Source: Viridothelium virens (Eukaryota; Ascomycota; Dothideomycetes; Trypetheliales; Trypetheliaceae). From it: a stretch of DNA of 64,000 nt. The notes under the pieces were generated by a model, which worked only from the letters and a program-made list of their open reading frames with translations, ran no database searches and was not told the origin of the DNA. The first letter of the stretch is position 1; the number at the start of each line of letters is the position of its first letter. The position numbers and the translations under genes were made by a program. This document shows, in pieces, positions 25,983-35,882 of this stretch. The stretch covers positions 1 through 64,000 of the forward strand of contig ML991785.1 of the NCBI GenBank assembly GCA_010094025.1. Reading direction: 5' to 3'.

Positions 25983-26179
25983 GAACTGCATGTAACCGGT
26001 GTTCGCTCTTTCCTGTATTGCTATTCACCCAATCCTTCGTGCCTCCCATGAAAGGATATGGAAATGGTGTACGACTGAGCGTTCTGAGATCATACGGTTG
26101 AACTTGATCTGGATAATTCCAGCGAAAGGACTCATGCATCTCTGCCCGCCGCTATAAAATCATCGACTGACTATATCAG
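25972..26179 (+). other. Candidate 5'-leader intron enclosing the riboswitch
   Basis: Donor GTATAG at 25972, branch-like CTGAC at 26166-26170 and acceptor ATATCAG ending at 26179, four bases before the permease ATG. The whole TPP aptamer lies inside. Known fungal TPP riboswitches sit in introns and act through splice-site choice, so this fits, but other donors are possible. Confidence 0.5.
25987..26138 (+). promoter_or_regulatory. TPP (thiamine pyrophosphate) riboswitch
   Basis: The conserved THI-box core is present: CTGAGA at 26084-26089 and TGATCTGGATAATTCCAGCG at 26105-26124. Helices can be drawn by hand: P1 TGCATG (25987-25992) with CATGCA (26133-26138); P2 AACCG (25994-25998) with CGGTT (26095-26099); P3 CGCTC (26004-26008) with GAGCG (26077-26081), enclosing a long insert as in other fungal versions; P4 CTT (26103-26105) with AAG (26126-26128); P5 CTGG (26109-26112) with CCAG (26119-26122). 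It lies 45 bases upstream of the NCS1 permease start and on its strand. Known fungal TPP riboswitches control thiamine genes such as NMT1 and THI4 by alternative splicing. Here it predicts repression of the permease when thiamine is plentiful. Confidence 0.9.
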
Positions 26180-26182
26180 GGA

Positions 26183-27897
26183 ATGTCAAAAATGGATGTG
26201 GAAAAGGGACGTGTGGATCTCTCGTCAGACCACCAGCATGTTACCGATTCTCGTCCACTCGACTCTGGCCACCATTATGAACCGCCTCAACGACCTGTGT
26301 CGAGTTTCAGACAATGCCTTCAGCGGCTTGAAGGTCAAATGGTGGCCTACAATCTCGAAACCCGCGGTATCAAGCGAGTAGAAGCCGAGGAACGACACGA
26401 TCTCAAATCTCTGGGCTACGCACAAGTCGCTATCCTTTGGTTCTCCGTCAATCTTGCCGCGAACAATATCACTCTTGGCATGCTTGGGCCTGCAGTATAC
26501 TACCTCAGCTTCCGTGATGCTGCCCTTTGCGCCGTTTTTGGCGTCATTCTTGTATGTTCACCTTCCCATCTGTTCCAGGATATCTTAGACCCATTCTTCC
26601 ACCTTTCCATTCCTGTGAATATTCTTTAACTTTTCTCATTAGGGCTGTCTTCCCGTAGCCGCTATTGCGACCTTCGGCCCTATTTCCGGAAACCGGACCA
26701 TGATTCTGACGCGCTATACCATGGGCTATTACCCGAGCAAACTCATCGTCATCCTTGAACTGATCACCCTCCTCGGTTATGCCCTCATCGATACCGTCGT
26801 CGCTGGACAGATCTTGTCTGCTGTCTCTCCCTCTTCTCACCCTCTCACGATCGTCGTCGGCATAGTCATCGTCGCTATTGTAACCTGGGCCATCACCACT
26901 TTCGGGTATTCCATATTCCACTACTACGAGCGCTATGCGTGGGCCCCCCAATTGGTCGTTCTTTGCATCCTTGCTGGCGTGGCGGGGCCATCCTTCGACC
27001 TCACGACTCCAAGCCAGGGTTCGAACGCTGCTACCATCGCTGGCGACCGCCTCAGCTTCTTCAGCCTCTGCTTCAGCGCCGCCGTGACCTACGCCGGTGG
27101 TGCAGCAGACTACTTCGTCTACTACCCCTCTCACACGCCTCGCCTCCCCATCTTCGCAGTCACTCTCCTGGGCCTCACCCTCTCCTTCACCTTTGCCCTC
27201 ATCCTCGGCATCGGCCTCGCGTCGGGGCTGCCCAACCACGCTGCTTGGAACTCCGCGTACGGCGTCTCACAGGGCGCCCTCATCGTCGAGGCCTATCAGC
27301 CCCTCGGCGCGTTCGGTAGCTTCTGCGGCGTCGTGGTCGCGTTGGGCTTGGTCGCGAACCTGATCCCCACGACGTACAGCTCCGGCGTGGACTTTCAGGT
27401 CCTCGGCAGAGTGTTTGCACGCGTGCCACGCGTGGTGTGGAATACAGTCGGAGTCGTCATTTACACGGTATGTGCCGCGGTGGGGCGCGATCACTTGGCC
27501 CAAATCTTTACCAATTTCCTGGCGCTCATGGGGTACTGGGTCTCGATCTGGTTTGCGATCTGCGTGGAGGAGGTCCTCATCTTCAGACGGCGGAGGGGCT
27601 TTGATTGGGAGGCGTGGGCGGAGAAGAAAAAGCATCCTCTGGGCGTTGCAGCATTGATTGCATTTTTAATAGGCTGGGTGGGCGCGATTTTGTGTATGGC
27701 GCAAGTATGGTATATTGGGCCGATTGCGAAGTTGGTGGGAGATTATGGCGCTGATGTGAGTCTTGCGTTCTTGCTGACGAGGGTGGAGAGTTCTTTACTG
27801 ACGCTCGATTTAGATGGGAAATTACGTCGGCTTTGCGTGGGCGGCGCTCGTCTTTCCGCCATTGAGATGGCTTGAAGTAAGGAAGTTTGGCCGTTAG
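26183..27897 (+). CDS. NCS1-family permease, probable thiamine or thiamine-pyrimidine transporter
   Basis: Plasma-membrane nucleobase-cation symporter 1 family, nearest in feel to purine-cytosine permeases (Fcy2/Tpn1 group). Exons 26183-26551, 26643-27755 and 27814-27897 give 521 residues; introns of 91 and 58 bases are GT-AG and phase 0. A hydrophilic N-terminus of about 75 residues is followed by WFSVNLAANNITLGMLGPA (first helix), ISGNRTMILTRYTMGYYPSK and about eleven further hydrophobic segments. The last 28 residues come from the third exon and start MGNYVGFAWAALVFPPLRW. The family carries purines, cytosine, allantoin, vitamin B6 or thiamine; the TPP riboswitch in the leader points to thiamine or its aminopyrimidine (HMP). 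Bacterial CytX, also NCS1, is a riboswitch-linked HMP transporter. The next gene, convergent with a 452-base gap, carries a TenA domain. Substrate remains inferred. Confidence 0.92.
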
Positions 27898-28349
27898 AAG
27901 GCGAGCGGAGTGGAAGAATAGAAATTATCCGACAGAATAATTGCATGACCATTATCTCCCGGAATTGGTAGAATGGAAAGAAAACCAAGAGCGACAAATA
28001 TTTGGCAAGGCCAAAACGGAATGATTTATTTCTGAACATTGACTGAAGCAAAAGAAGATGCTGTACCGTAAATTTACTCGGATATCTTCGCCGTACAAAA
28101 AACATCGGAGTCAACGCTGACGCCTTCGACCAGTACTCGACCATATTGCTCTTATCAGGGACATGCTCAGCTCAACAAACCGTGGCTAGTAAGCCGTAAT
28201 GGGTAGATATACTAGATAGAAATCAAAGTCTTTCCGAAGTGCGTTTTGTTGCTGAGCCGCTTTTCGTCTTTCTCCTCCCCACTCTCTTCCATTCCCCTCC
28301 AAAGCCATCCTCCTCTTTCCAAACCTCTCCGCCTTGCCACTTCCTCTAT
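27898..28349. other. Convergent spacer between permease and TenA-domain genes
   Basis: Holds both 3' ends. The part nearest 28349 is a pyrimidine-rich tract (28238-28349), which is 3' UTR of the minus-strand gene. No gene seen. Confidence 0.6.
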
Positions 28350-29620
28350 CTACGACCCGCTCCCACCTTCAGCAACTCTTCCTCCGTCCTCGCCATCCCT
28401 CTCCTCACCCATACCATCCACCACCGGCCAAAACCTCTCCTCCAACCACAACACCTGCGCAAACTGCTCCTCGCTCCTCATCTGCACCTCGCGAACCTTC
28501 GTGTTCTCTGCCCCAGCCAGCTCATCCACCATCGCGCGACACGCATCGACGAACTTGCCAAAGGCGGGGGTGGTCCAGTTGGGGATGAGGGCGTGATGCA
28601 GCGCGAGGATGTGGTTCTCGGTGGAGGGCGCGGGCGGGGGCAGCGAGTTGCCGAAGCTGGCGGCGTAGCTCCAGGCGCTGCGGTAGCAGTGCTCCGTCGC
28701 CCACAGCACGACCATGCCCTCGAGCAGCGTCGCGCTGGTGCTGCCCACGGCGGCGAAAAGGTCGAGGTAGGCGCGGCAGATGGGGTTCGGTGGGGTGGTG
28801 GCGGCGGTGTCGCTGTGTAGGTCGAGGCTGTACTTGGTCGCAGTGATCTCGAAGAAGGACATCTCGCGCCGGATGTTGTTCAGGGCGGAGATTAGGAGGT
28901 CCATGGTGCGGTAGAGCACGTGGAATTGCGAGTTGGCGGTGAAGGGGAGGCGGACTTTGGCGATGAGGGAGCCGATGAAGGAGACGTAGCCGCGAGCGTA
29001 GTGTGAGTCTTGGATGAGCCATTGGGAGAGGGCGTTGCTAGAGAGGGTACCGCAACCGGCGTGGGAGAGAAAGGGTTGCTGGGTGGCCGACGTGAAGGCG
29101 TCGTTGTACTTGGAGAGCAGGTGCTTGGTGAGGGAAGGCATGTTGACACGAGGAATGGATTGAGGAGGGATCGGGGAAGAAGAAGCTGCTAAGGCTTGAT
29201 CGGATTTTCTCTTGAAGCCATTCGGCCCTCGTCGTTGAATTTGGAGATTCGGATTCGGCCTCGTGCCATTGTATATTTCAGAGCCTCCATGATTGGTGGT
29301 GCTGCCATTGACCACATCGCCATTTGTTTCGGACTGGCCTGCTTCTTGGGCCGCGGAGGAATTGAGGTATTCTTTACATGATTGGAGGTGTTCAATCTGG
29401 CGGGTCGTGTTCTTGGCGCGTACGAAGCCGCAATAGGTGCATCGAACTTTGCTGCACTGGGGAAAAGGCCGTCAACAGCATAGAATTGATGGAGGAACCA
29501 AGGGACGGTATGGTTGTGTGTTGAGAAGGAGTAAAAGGAGTGTGGTACCTTTGCGGAAGTATCGTCGTCGCTGAACTCGACGAAAGCTCGCCGAATGTCT
29601 GGATTGGCCTGGCGCCCCAT
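28350..29620 (-). CDS. TenA/THI-4 domain protein with N-terminal BED-like zinc finger
   Basis: Exons 29620-29549 and 29456-28350 (minus) give 392 residues; the 92-base GT-AG intron has a strong TTTTCCCCAG acceptor and is phase 0. Residues 30-51 carry a C-x2-C-x13-H-x3-C finger (Cys30, Cys33, His47, Cys51; VRCTYCGFVRAKNT then HLQSC), resembling BED fingers. A Ser/Asn-rich linker runs to about 129. From residue 130 (MPSLTKHLLSKYNDAF) to about 365 the sequence is TenA/THI-4-like and all-helical, with LSQWLIQDSHYARGYVSFIG near its start. TenA enzymes hydrolyse thiamine or amino-HMP in thiamine salvage, but some fungal members have no proven activity. A shorter product starting at the internal ATG 29141 would be TenA alone. 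The gene converges on the TPP-controlled permease. The finger suggests a nuclear or regulatory role, or a fusion with a domesticated transposase finger. Confidence 0.85.
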
Positions 29621-30732
29621 ACAGGTCGGCTGTGTATTGCGGTATTGAAGACGATGTTCTTGGGAATGCGGTGTGGGTTACGATACTGTACCGTCCGTAT
29701 TGGTGAGGGAATTGTAACATTTCAGCTCCGAGAGCTCCGGAGCTCGCCTCCATTAAGATTAGCGTGTGAAGTATTACAATCCAAGTCTGCCGTAAACTTG
29801 CCTTTCCGTCCCCTTTTTGATCATTGCTATTATTCAAGGCATTAACTACCTAAATGATGGTCCATGAAGATCAAACTTCGATGTCAGGGTGACCATATCT
29901 TGAAACCCGTTTTTTCCGGGTTATAGGACTGCTGAAGACGCAAGGATGCAGTGCAAACGTATAGTTACCCTGAGATAGTAAGTTGGCTAGATTGGTATTG
30001 CAATCAGCACAGACGTTTAAAACACATGTCAGAGCCTTTAGTATGACCGTTCTGGACATGTCAGATATTTCGGACACTAGGAAAATTCAATCGAATCTCA
30101 TCAAGCCTTGGACCAAGAGTGTCTTTCCCTGAGATTCTCATTTTCTCTCCTGGGACCATTTTTCTCTTTACACATATGTCCAGCTCTTCGCCTCAGGAGC
30201 CACCCGATGAGCATCGCCCAGATGTCCAGTTTTCATCGCAAGCTCGATTGGCAGTTTGTGAGATGGCAGAAGAATAATACATTTGATTACTCAATGATAG
30301 CCTATCCAGTCATTAAATGAAACGCTGCCCCTCCGAACGTTGTCCGACCTAGTTCACCAAAGGTACTTTCTGGGCTCATCGCTTTTCAATCTACATCCGT
30401 ATGACTATCGTCCTCAATGACTCCTTCAGCGCATCGACACTTGTTTCCTACACCAATGGCATTTGAGTCTGGTGGATGTCCACAACGCCGCGTAAATGCG
30501 TGTAGTTCGCCTTACAGGCACGACCGGTCAAAGGCTCGAGATTGCGTACCACCAAATCGTTCGATCGAGCCCAGAACTTCATTTTCTTTGCCCGTCTTCC
30601 ATTTTCCGTAAACCCCGACGAAGCGAGGAAGACTGCTTTGGCATTTTGCCAGCCACGGCGCACTCGATGGCGACAGATGGCCACCAAGGATACGCAAAAT
30701 GGTCTTGCTAACGAGCCAGTCCTGAGTGAAAG
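29621..30732. other. Intergenic region
   Basis: Promoter side of the TenA-domain gene and 3' side of the small zinc-cluster gene. I looked for a second THI box on the minus strand and found none. Short frames only, without motifs. Confidence 0.5.
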
Positions 30733-31292
30733 CTAGGGGTAGTGGACGAGGTCGGGTGGTGTGTTGCTCTCGCAGCGGAGATCGTGGGCGGCACAGTATG
30801 CACAGGTGGCGCTGCGAGAGGTGCAATGGATGCTGGACAGGCTATGGTCGAATCTGTCGCACTATCAGGACTTGTCAGAATGGATGGTACGTATCAATGC
30901 TGAGTATAGGAATGTCAGAGACGGACAACTATATTGCGCCAGTAGCAGTGGTCGCATTTACCCGAGTAGGTGCCTTCGGAGGTATGAATTTCGATACTCC
31001 AGTTGCCCGCATGTGGTCTGAGGTGTTCGCTTCTAGGATACTGGGCCTTGAGGTAGTCCGGATGGAGGCGTTTCATGGTCTCCTCGAAATGGCCGTACTC
31101 CGTCGGGGTATGGCAGTGATCGGTTCCATGGTCGCTGTGATTGTTGAAGCCGTCGCCGTTGCTGGGTAGGTTGTCCTTGGTAGATGGGGAGCGTTCGGTG
31201 GCCTGTTGACTGACTGGTCGAATAGGGCTCGGGAGTTGACACGTCTCACGGATGGTATTACTCTGAGCCTTGCCTTCCTTTGTGCGCCCCAT
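30733..31292 (-). CDS. Small protein with a C-terminal Zn2Cys6-like cluster
   Basis: Exons 31292-30927 and 30861-30733 (minus) give 164 residues. The 65-base intron (GTCCGT donor, CTGATAG acceptor, phase 0) falls inside the cysteine motif. Spliced cysteines lie at 113, 116, 123, 135, 142, 145 and 152; without Cys135 the spacing is C-x2-C-x6-C-x18-C-x2-C-x6-C, close to the fungal Zn2Cys6 pattern but with a long middle loop. KCDHCYWRNIV and ATCAYCAAHDLRCE are the two halves. The first 110 residues are polar and rich in His, Ser, Thr and Pro. Zn2Cys6 domains usually sit near the N-terminus of large factors, so a 164-residue protein with the cluster at its end is unusual. A donor three bases earlier would give x5 instead of x6. 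No long regulatory domain follows. Confidence 0.55.
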
Positions 31293-32229
31293 TCTACGTC
31301 AGGGCATACAAAATTTGGAGATAGAGAAACGGCTGGTTGTTACTGATGCTGTCTCTGAGTAATATTTATTATTAGAGAAGAACGCGTCATTTCTGGTCGT
31401 GAACTTGGCGGTGTGTGCTTGTTACCTGCACGACAGTTCTTACTACTTGACTCGTTATGTCGTTAGGGTAGTGACTATGGTACCTTTGGGGTGTGGATCC
31501 TCTCTTGAGTGATTTTGACATAGCGCAAACCTGAGATTCTCAGAGCGTGAGGACAGCAAAAACGACAACCGAGGAATGGTTAGAACTCGAATAAAAGGGT
31601 GACGAATGAGGTATTGGATTACATGATAACGTGATAGGAGGAAAAGAGTTTTTCAGTGGCTAGCTTAAGATGTCTCCACAAATGAGAAAGACAAAGGTAC
31701 TCTACCACGAGTGCCCATGATAAAGTGCTGAGAGTATACTGAAATGACTCCAAACGGACCACCAACGTTCACTTGTACTGAATACATAACGATGCTGCTC
31801 GCTCTGATACTCTGGAGCACCCTTCGGTATATGTGGCTCCAAGAAGTGGATACTGCGCTAGCTTGCAGCACTGAAGTTAATGTGCTGAAAAGTGGACGGT
31901 CGGCTGAGAAGCAGCGAAGGAGAGTGAGATCGAGATGTGAAGGTTTGCGGACTTTCTTGAAACTTAGGGTATCAACATATCACGGTGGCATAGTCATCAT
32001 GACAATGGCACTGGTCGCTTACGCTTCACTGACTGTTCCGTATGTCGTGTCCATACAACGATTGTCTAATTATAAAGGTCGCAGCAGGACCATGTTTGCA
32101 GCCCAAGATTGTCTTGTTTACAGAGTATATCTACAAATTCCTACATACTCGACATTCAAAGCAAACACCGCGCTGCTCACTAATCAATGACAACCGCCCG
32201 TCATCTAGAACGCCAATTTATGCATATGC
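31293..32229. other. Intergenic region
   Basis: Promoter of the zinc-cluster gene and 3' flank of the mannosidase gene. A 148-codon plus-strand frame (31744-32190) opens with ATG but shows no family resemblance or codon bias, so I do not call it. Confidence 0.5.
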
Positions 32230-35200
32230 CTACAATGCAAACAAGTTACTGATCTTCAGCCCTTGACTAACAAAATGATATCTTCTCTTCACTCCCACCG
32301 CTTTTGCCCTCCCCAGCATCTCCCACGTCTCGTCTCCTCCGCCCACCATTACCATACTTAACGGATGTGGACGCGGCATCCCCGCAGGAGTCTTCTGCAT
32401 CTTATCCAACAACGGCCTCACTAGCCCTTCCTCCCCAAACCCATCGTCTCGCCCGTCTCTCCCGCCCGCATATCCACTCCCCATCCGCATGCCCATCGGC
32501 TCGTCCTGCTGCTCCGAATACGAGACCACGACAACCAGCTGCAGTGCCGACGCCCCCGGTGGGAATGATGGGACATTCTGCAGCTTGTCGCTGAAGCTGC
32601 AGCCTCCGCGCTTTACGACTAGGACCTGGTGGCTTCTCACTACGGACGCTGGTAGTGGGGATTCGCAAAGCGTATCGGTGACGTAGATGCTGTTCCAATC
32701 GAGATCGAGGTCTCCGGTGGAGTCTGGAACATTGGGAAGAGGCGCAGCGCCAGGGCCGACTGGAAGGATGGCCGGGAGCAGAGATCGGATGACGGGGAGA
32801 GATTGAGAAGTAGGAAGGGAAGATGCGGACGCGGAGGCGGAGGAGGATGAAGAAAGTGAGGCGGAGGCGGAGGCATTAGAGTCGAGATCAGAATCGGAGA
32901 ATAGTGATTTCATGTCGGAGAGACCTCGGAGAAGGCTACTCATAAGATTGGAGCCGTCCACCTTGGCATCGTTGGAATGTGCGTTTGTGAAGAGCTGGGA
33001 CGCGAATTGGAGGATAGACTGTTCTACTGTGCCATCCGCATTGACAGCTTTGCCGAGATCTTTCTCGTTGATGGGGAGGTCGAGAACGAGGTCTAACATC
33101 TCAGTGTCTCGGATCTTGCTGAAGTGCGGGTCGATGGGATTGAAACCGTTGATGGAGCTTTCTGAAAGGAAGACTTTTTCATCCCGCCCTAAAGCGACAT
33201 TGGAGACGGCGTAGACGCGGAAAAATTCATCTGGTACAGGTTGGCCAGGGAATCTCGGGGTTGGTTCCCGAACCATGCCGAGGCGCAAACCGCTGACAGA
33301 GTTGATGAGGATACCTTCGGAGCTGCGTTGAAGCACAGCAGCATTCATTACCATATTCGGTAGAGTTGGGAAGGAGAGGTCGAATGTATTTCGTGAAGTC
33401 AGCTTCGAGCTCGTGGCATTGGCTGGGATGAGCTCGGGAGGTAGAGTCCAGGGATAATACGTATAGTTCGTGGGAGACACGAGATCAGGCTGGGATACGC
33501 TTGGATGATCATTTGTAAATTCTAGAATCGGAGATTCTGCTACGCCGATCTTTGGCATCAGGTGCAGGCGAACCAGACTAGCCGCATGGAAGATATCCTG
33601 CCTAGCAGCCGTAGCAGATATGCTTAGTGGAAGCATAGGTGGAGGTAAAGGACATACTGCTTGCGACACTGAACTAGGAATGGTGGGAATTGCTACCACA
33701 TCGGTCGTGTTGACTTTCGTCGGTGTGGCAGTGTGTTGTGGTTTCCGTCGGAACGATTTCGGGAGGATCAAAGGATGACCTTCGGTAGAAAAGACAAAAG
33801 GTTCATCAAGATGATTGAGAGGATGCGCTTCGTCGTATAGCAAGTGAAGATATTTCACAGTCTCGCCGAGGAAGAAACTTTCCATGCGATCGCTTTGTTG
33901 ACCACTGCGTACGTCCTGGAGACCAGCCCATCCACACCGCGTCCAGCAACGCCGCTTGAGGTCGCGCATCACCATTTCAGCAACATGCAGGTACCAAGGA
34001 TCCTTAGTCGCGCGGTAGATGTACCAGGTGGACTCAATGAACTCAGGTCGACCTGGCCACCAGGTAAGACCATGCTCAATATTGCCGGTCGCCGTAGACC
34101 ATCGTTCCGGAAGCGAAGAAAATCTTGTCCAAAGCGCAGAATATACTAGATGGGCCTCAATGGCTTCCTCCAATTCACCAGAAAAGGCAAGTAGACCAGG
34201 ATAAAAAGCTGCAAGACTATCAAGCCAAAATGCTCGCATTGCTCCAGTGTGAAGATCGACCTGGATGTAATGCGGATGGTGGAATGAATGACCACGATAG
34301 ATGTGTCGTTTGATTGAGGCATGGACCTCTTGCCAAGCTGCACCAAAGGCTTCGGGTGAATCAATGCTGTAGTTGGTGGCGTCAAAGGAAATGCCCGAGA
34401 GGAGAATTTGAGACTTGAAGGCATATTCAAAGAAACTGTCTATTCCAGCACCAATGCCAGTGACTGGCGATATCCACTGTCCAGTTTCGGGGTCAATAGA
34501 ACTTCCAATTAGGCCGGCACGACTACGCCTTTCCCAGATTGCCCAAAAAGCTCGCTTTGCTAATCTCTCGAAGCGATCGTCGCCAGTCAATCTGCTCAGT
34601 GTAGTGAATTCAAGGACAAGACTTCCAGCGCCAGCAGCGCACGATTCAGTACTATCGGCAGGCCCTTTCTCGCCTACGAGGCACTGACCATGCTCGGCGT
34701 CAGTATTCAGAGGAGAGTTCTCGTAGAACGGAATTCCACGGCGCAGATTCACCCGTGGGTAGGGTATGCCGGTTGGAGTTGAGAAGGCTGGCAACAGTCG
34801 AGTGGCAAGGTCTAGAGCAAGTCTGAGTAGCTGACCGTCATAGATAATACCATTTTTCCAGAAGATACCCCATCTACCATCTTTTTCCTGTTCTGTAGGG
34901 TCATATCCCTTGATTGGTAGTTCACCGATGGCGAAGAGATGAGCGCTCAATAAGCCTCCAACTCCACGAATCGTCGTCTCGAACACCTGTACTTTACTAT
35001 CAACGTCAAAGCCCCGACCTCGTAGCCCTTGTCCACCTCGGTCCTTTTTGCCATCTCCGTAAAGGAGGATCAATGCTGCAATCGCATCTTGAAAATCTTG
35101 TAACTCTCTATTGCGGCCGTCTTTGCTTGGTGATGGTGACGAGGCTAGGATAGCAAGCGTGGAAAGGGTATCTATCAGAGTGACAGAATAGTTTCCAAGT

Positions 35201-35488
35201 GGATCATTGAGCTCCACATGAGCGGGATTGGAGTCATTACGAGTCAATGGCTTGCACAGCAGTGGACGTAACTCGTCCTCGGGGAATGCGTACTTCATGT
35301 AGCCGTTATATCCATGATAGAAAATGTCTCGTGTCTCTTGTCTATGCTAACAGTAAGCACATGCCCGCTTGCGAAAGAGGGCAAGGGATTCATATGAACC
35401 TTAGACTTGCAATTGCGTCGTCGCTCATGCAAGATGCAGCGGTTGCAAAGAGAATCACAAATAGAAAATCGACCCATCTTGCGTACAT
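32230..35488 (-). CDS. MNL1: ER degradation-enhancing alpha-mannosidase-like protein (GH47, Htm1/Mnl1)
   Basis: ER enzyme or lectin that trims mannose from misfolded glycoproteins to mark them for ER-associated degradation. Exons 35488-35400 and 35341-32230 (minus) give 1066 residues; the 58-base intron is GT-AG. The N-terminus MYARWVDFLFVILFATAA is a signal peptide. The GH47 domain (about 30-520) begins RQETRDIFYHGYNGYMKYAF and includes DPLGNYSVTLIDTLSTLAIL, ELPIKGYDP, GAGSLVLEFTTLSRLTGD, GIGAGIDSFFEYAFKS and MESFFLGETVKYLHLLYD. A Ser/Ala-rich low-complexity run lies at about 850-875. It is followed by a protease-associated-like region (VLVVKRGGCSFSDKLQNV), as in yeast-type Htm1/EDEM3 proteins. 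It shares a 394-base divergent promoter with TIM50. Confidence 0.93.
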
Positions 35489-35882
35489 GCTGCCCCCGTC
35501 CGTTCAATCTGCGGTCAAGTCTGAGGCACTATCCTGGCTGATGAGATGACAACATCGCTAGCGCAAGGCCGCGGGACATGGCATGAGAAGCACAGAGCAG
35601 ATATAGAAGGGAGAGAAGCTTGCATAAGGAAAGACTGGACGGAGCAATCAGGTTCACATGGCAGATAGGTGTCGTTCTCGAATATAGTAGAGTAGTGGAG
35701 GCTAAATGTTAAGGTCGGTGTCGGTCTCGGCAGACCTTCCCGTTGCAAGATCCCCTATGGCATCTTCAAAGATTTATCCTCATGTCGGGTCGGTCTCTAC
35801 TTCTCAACTATACTAGCTTGTAATTTGAGGTTCGAAGGCCGTTCCTTCCCTTGTTTTCTTCTACCTTCATTTACCTCCTATA
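35489..35882. promoter_or_regulatory. Divergent promoter between MNL1 and TIM50
   Basis: Exactly 394 bases separate the two ATGs on opposite strands, so both promoters and leaders lie here. I see no clear TATA box. Pyrimidine-rich sequence precedes the TIM50 ATG on the plus strand. Confidence 0.6.

Noticed and set aside
29621-30300. CTGAGA motifs near 29960 and 30129 as further TPP elements
   Set aside because: They are on the plus strand, away from any plus-strand gene, and lack the TGATCTGGATAAT half and the helices.
31744-32190. 148-codon plus-strand frame with two hydrophobic stretches
   Set aside because: ATG start is present, but there is no codon bias, no family resemblance and no promoter or intron support.
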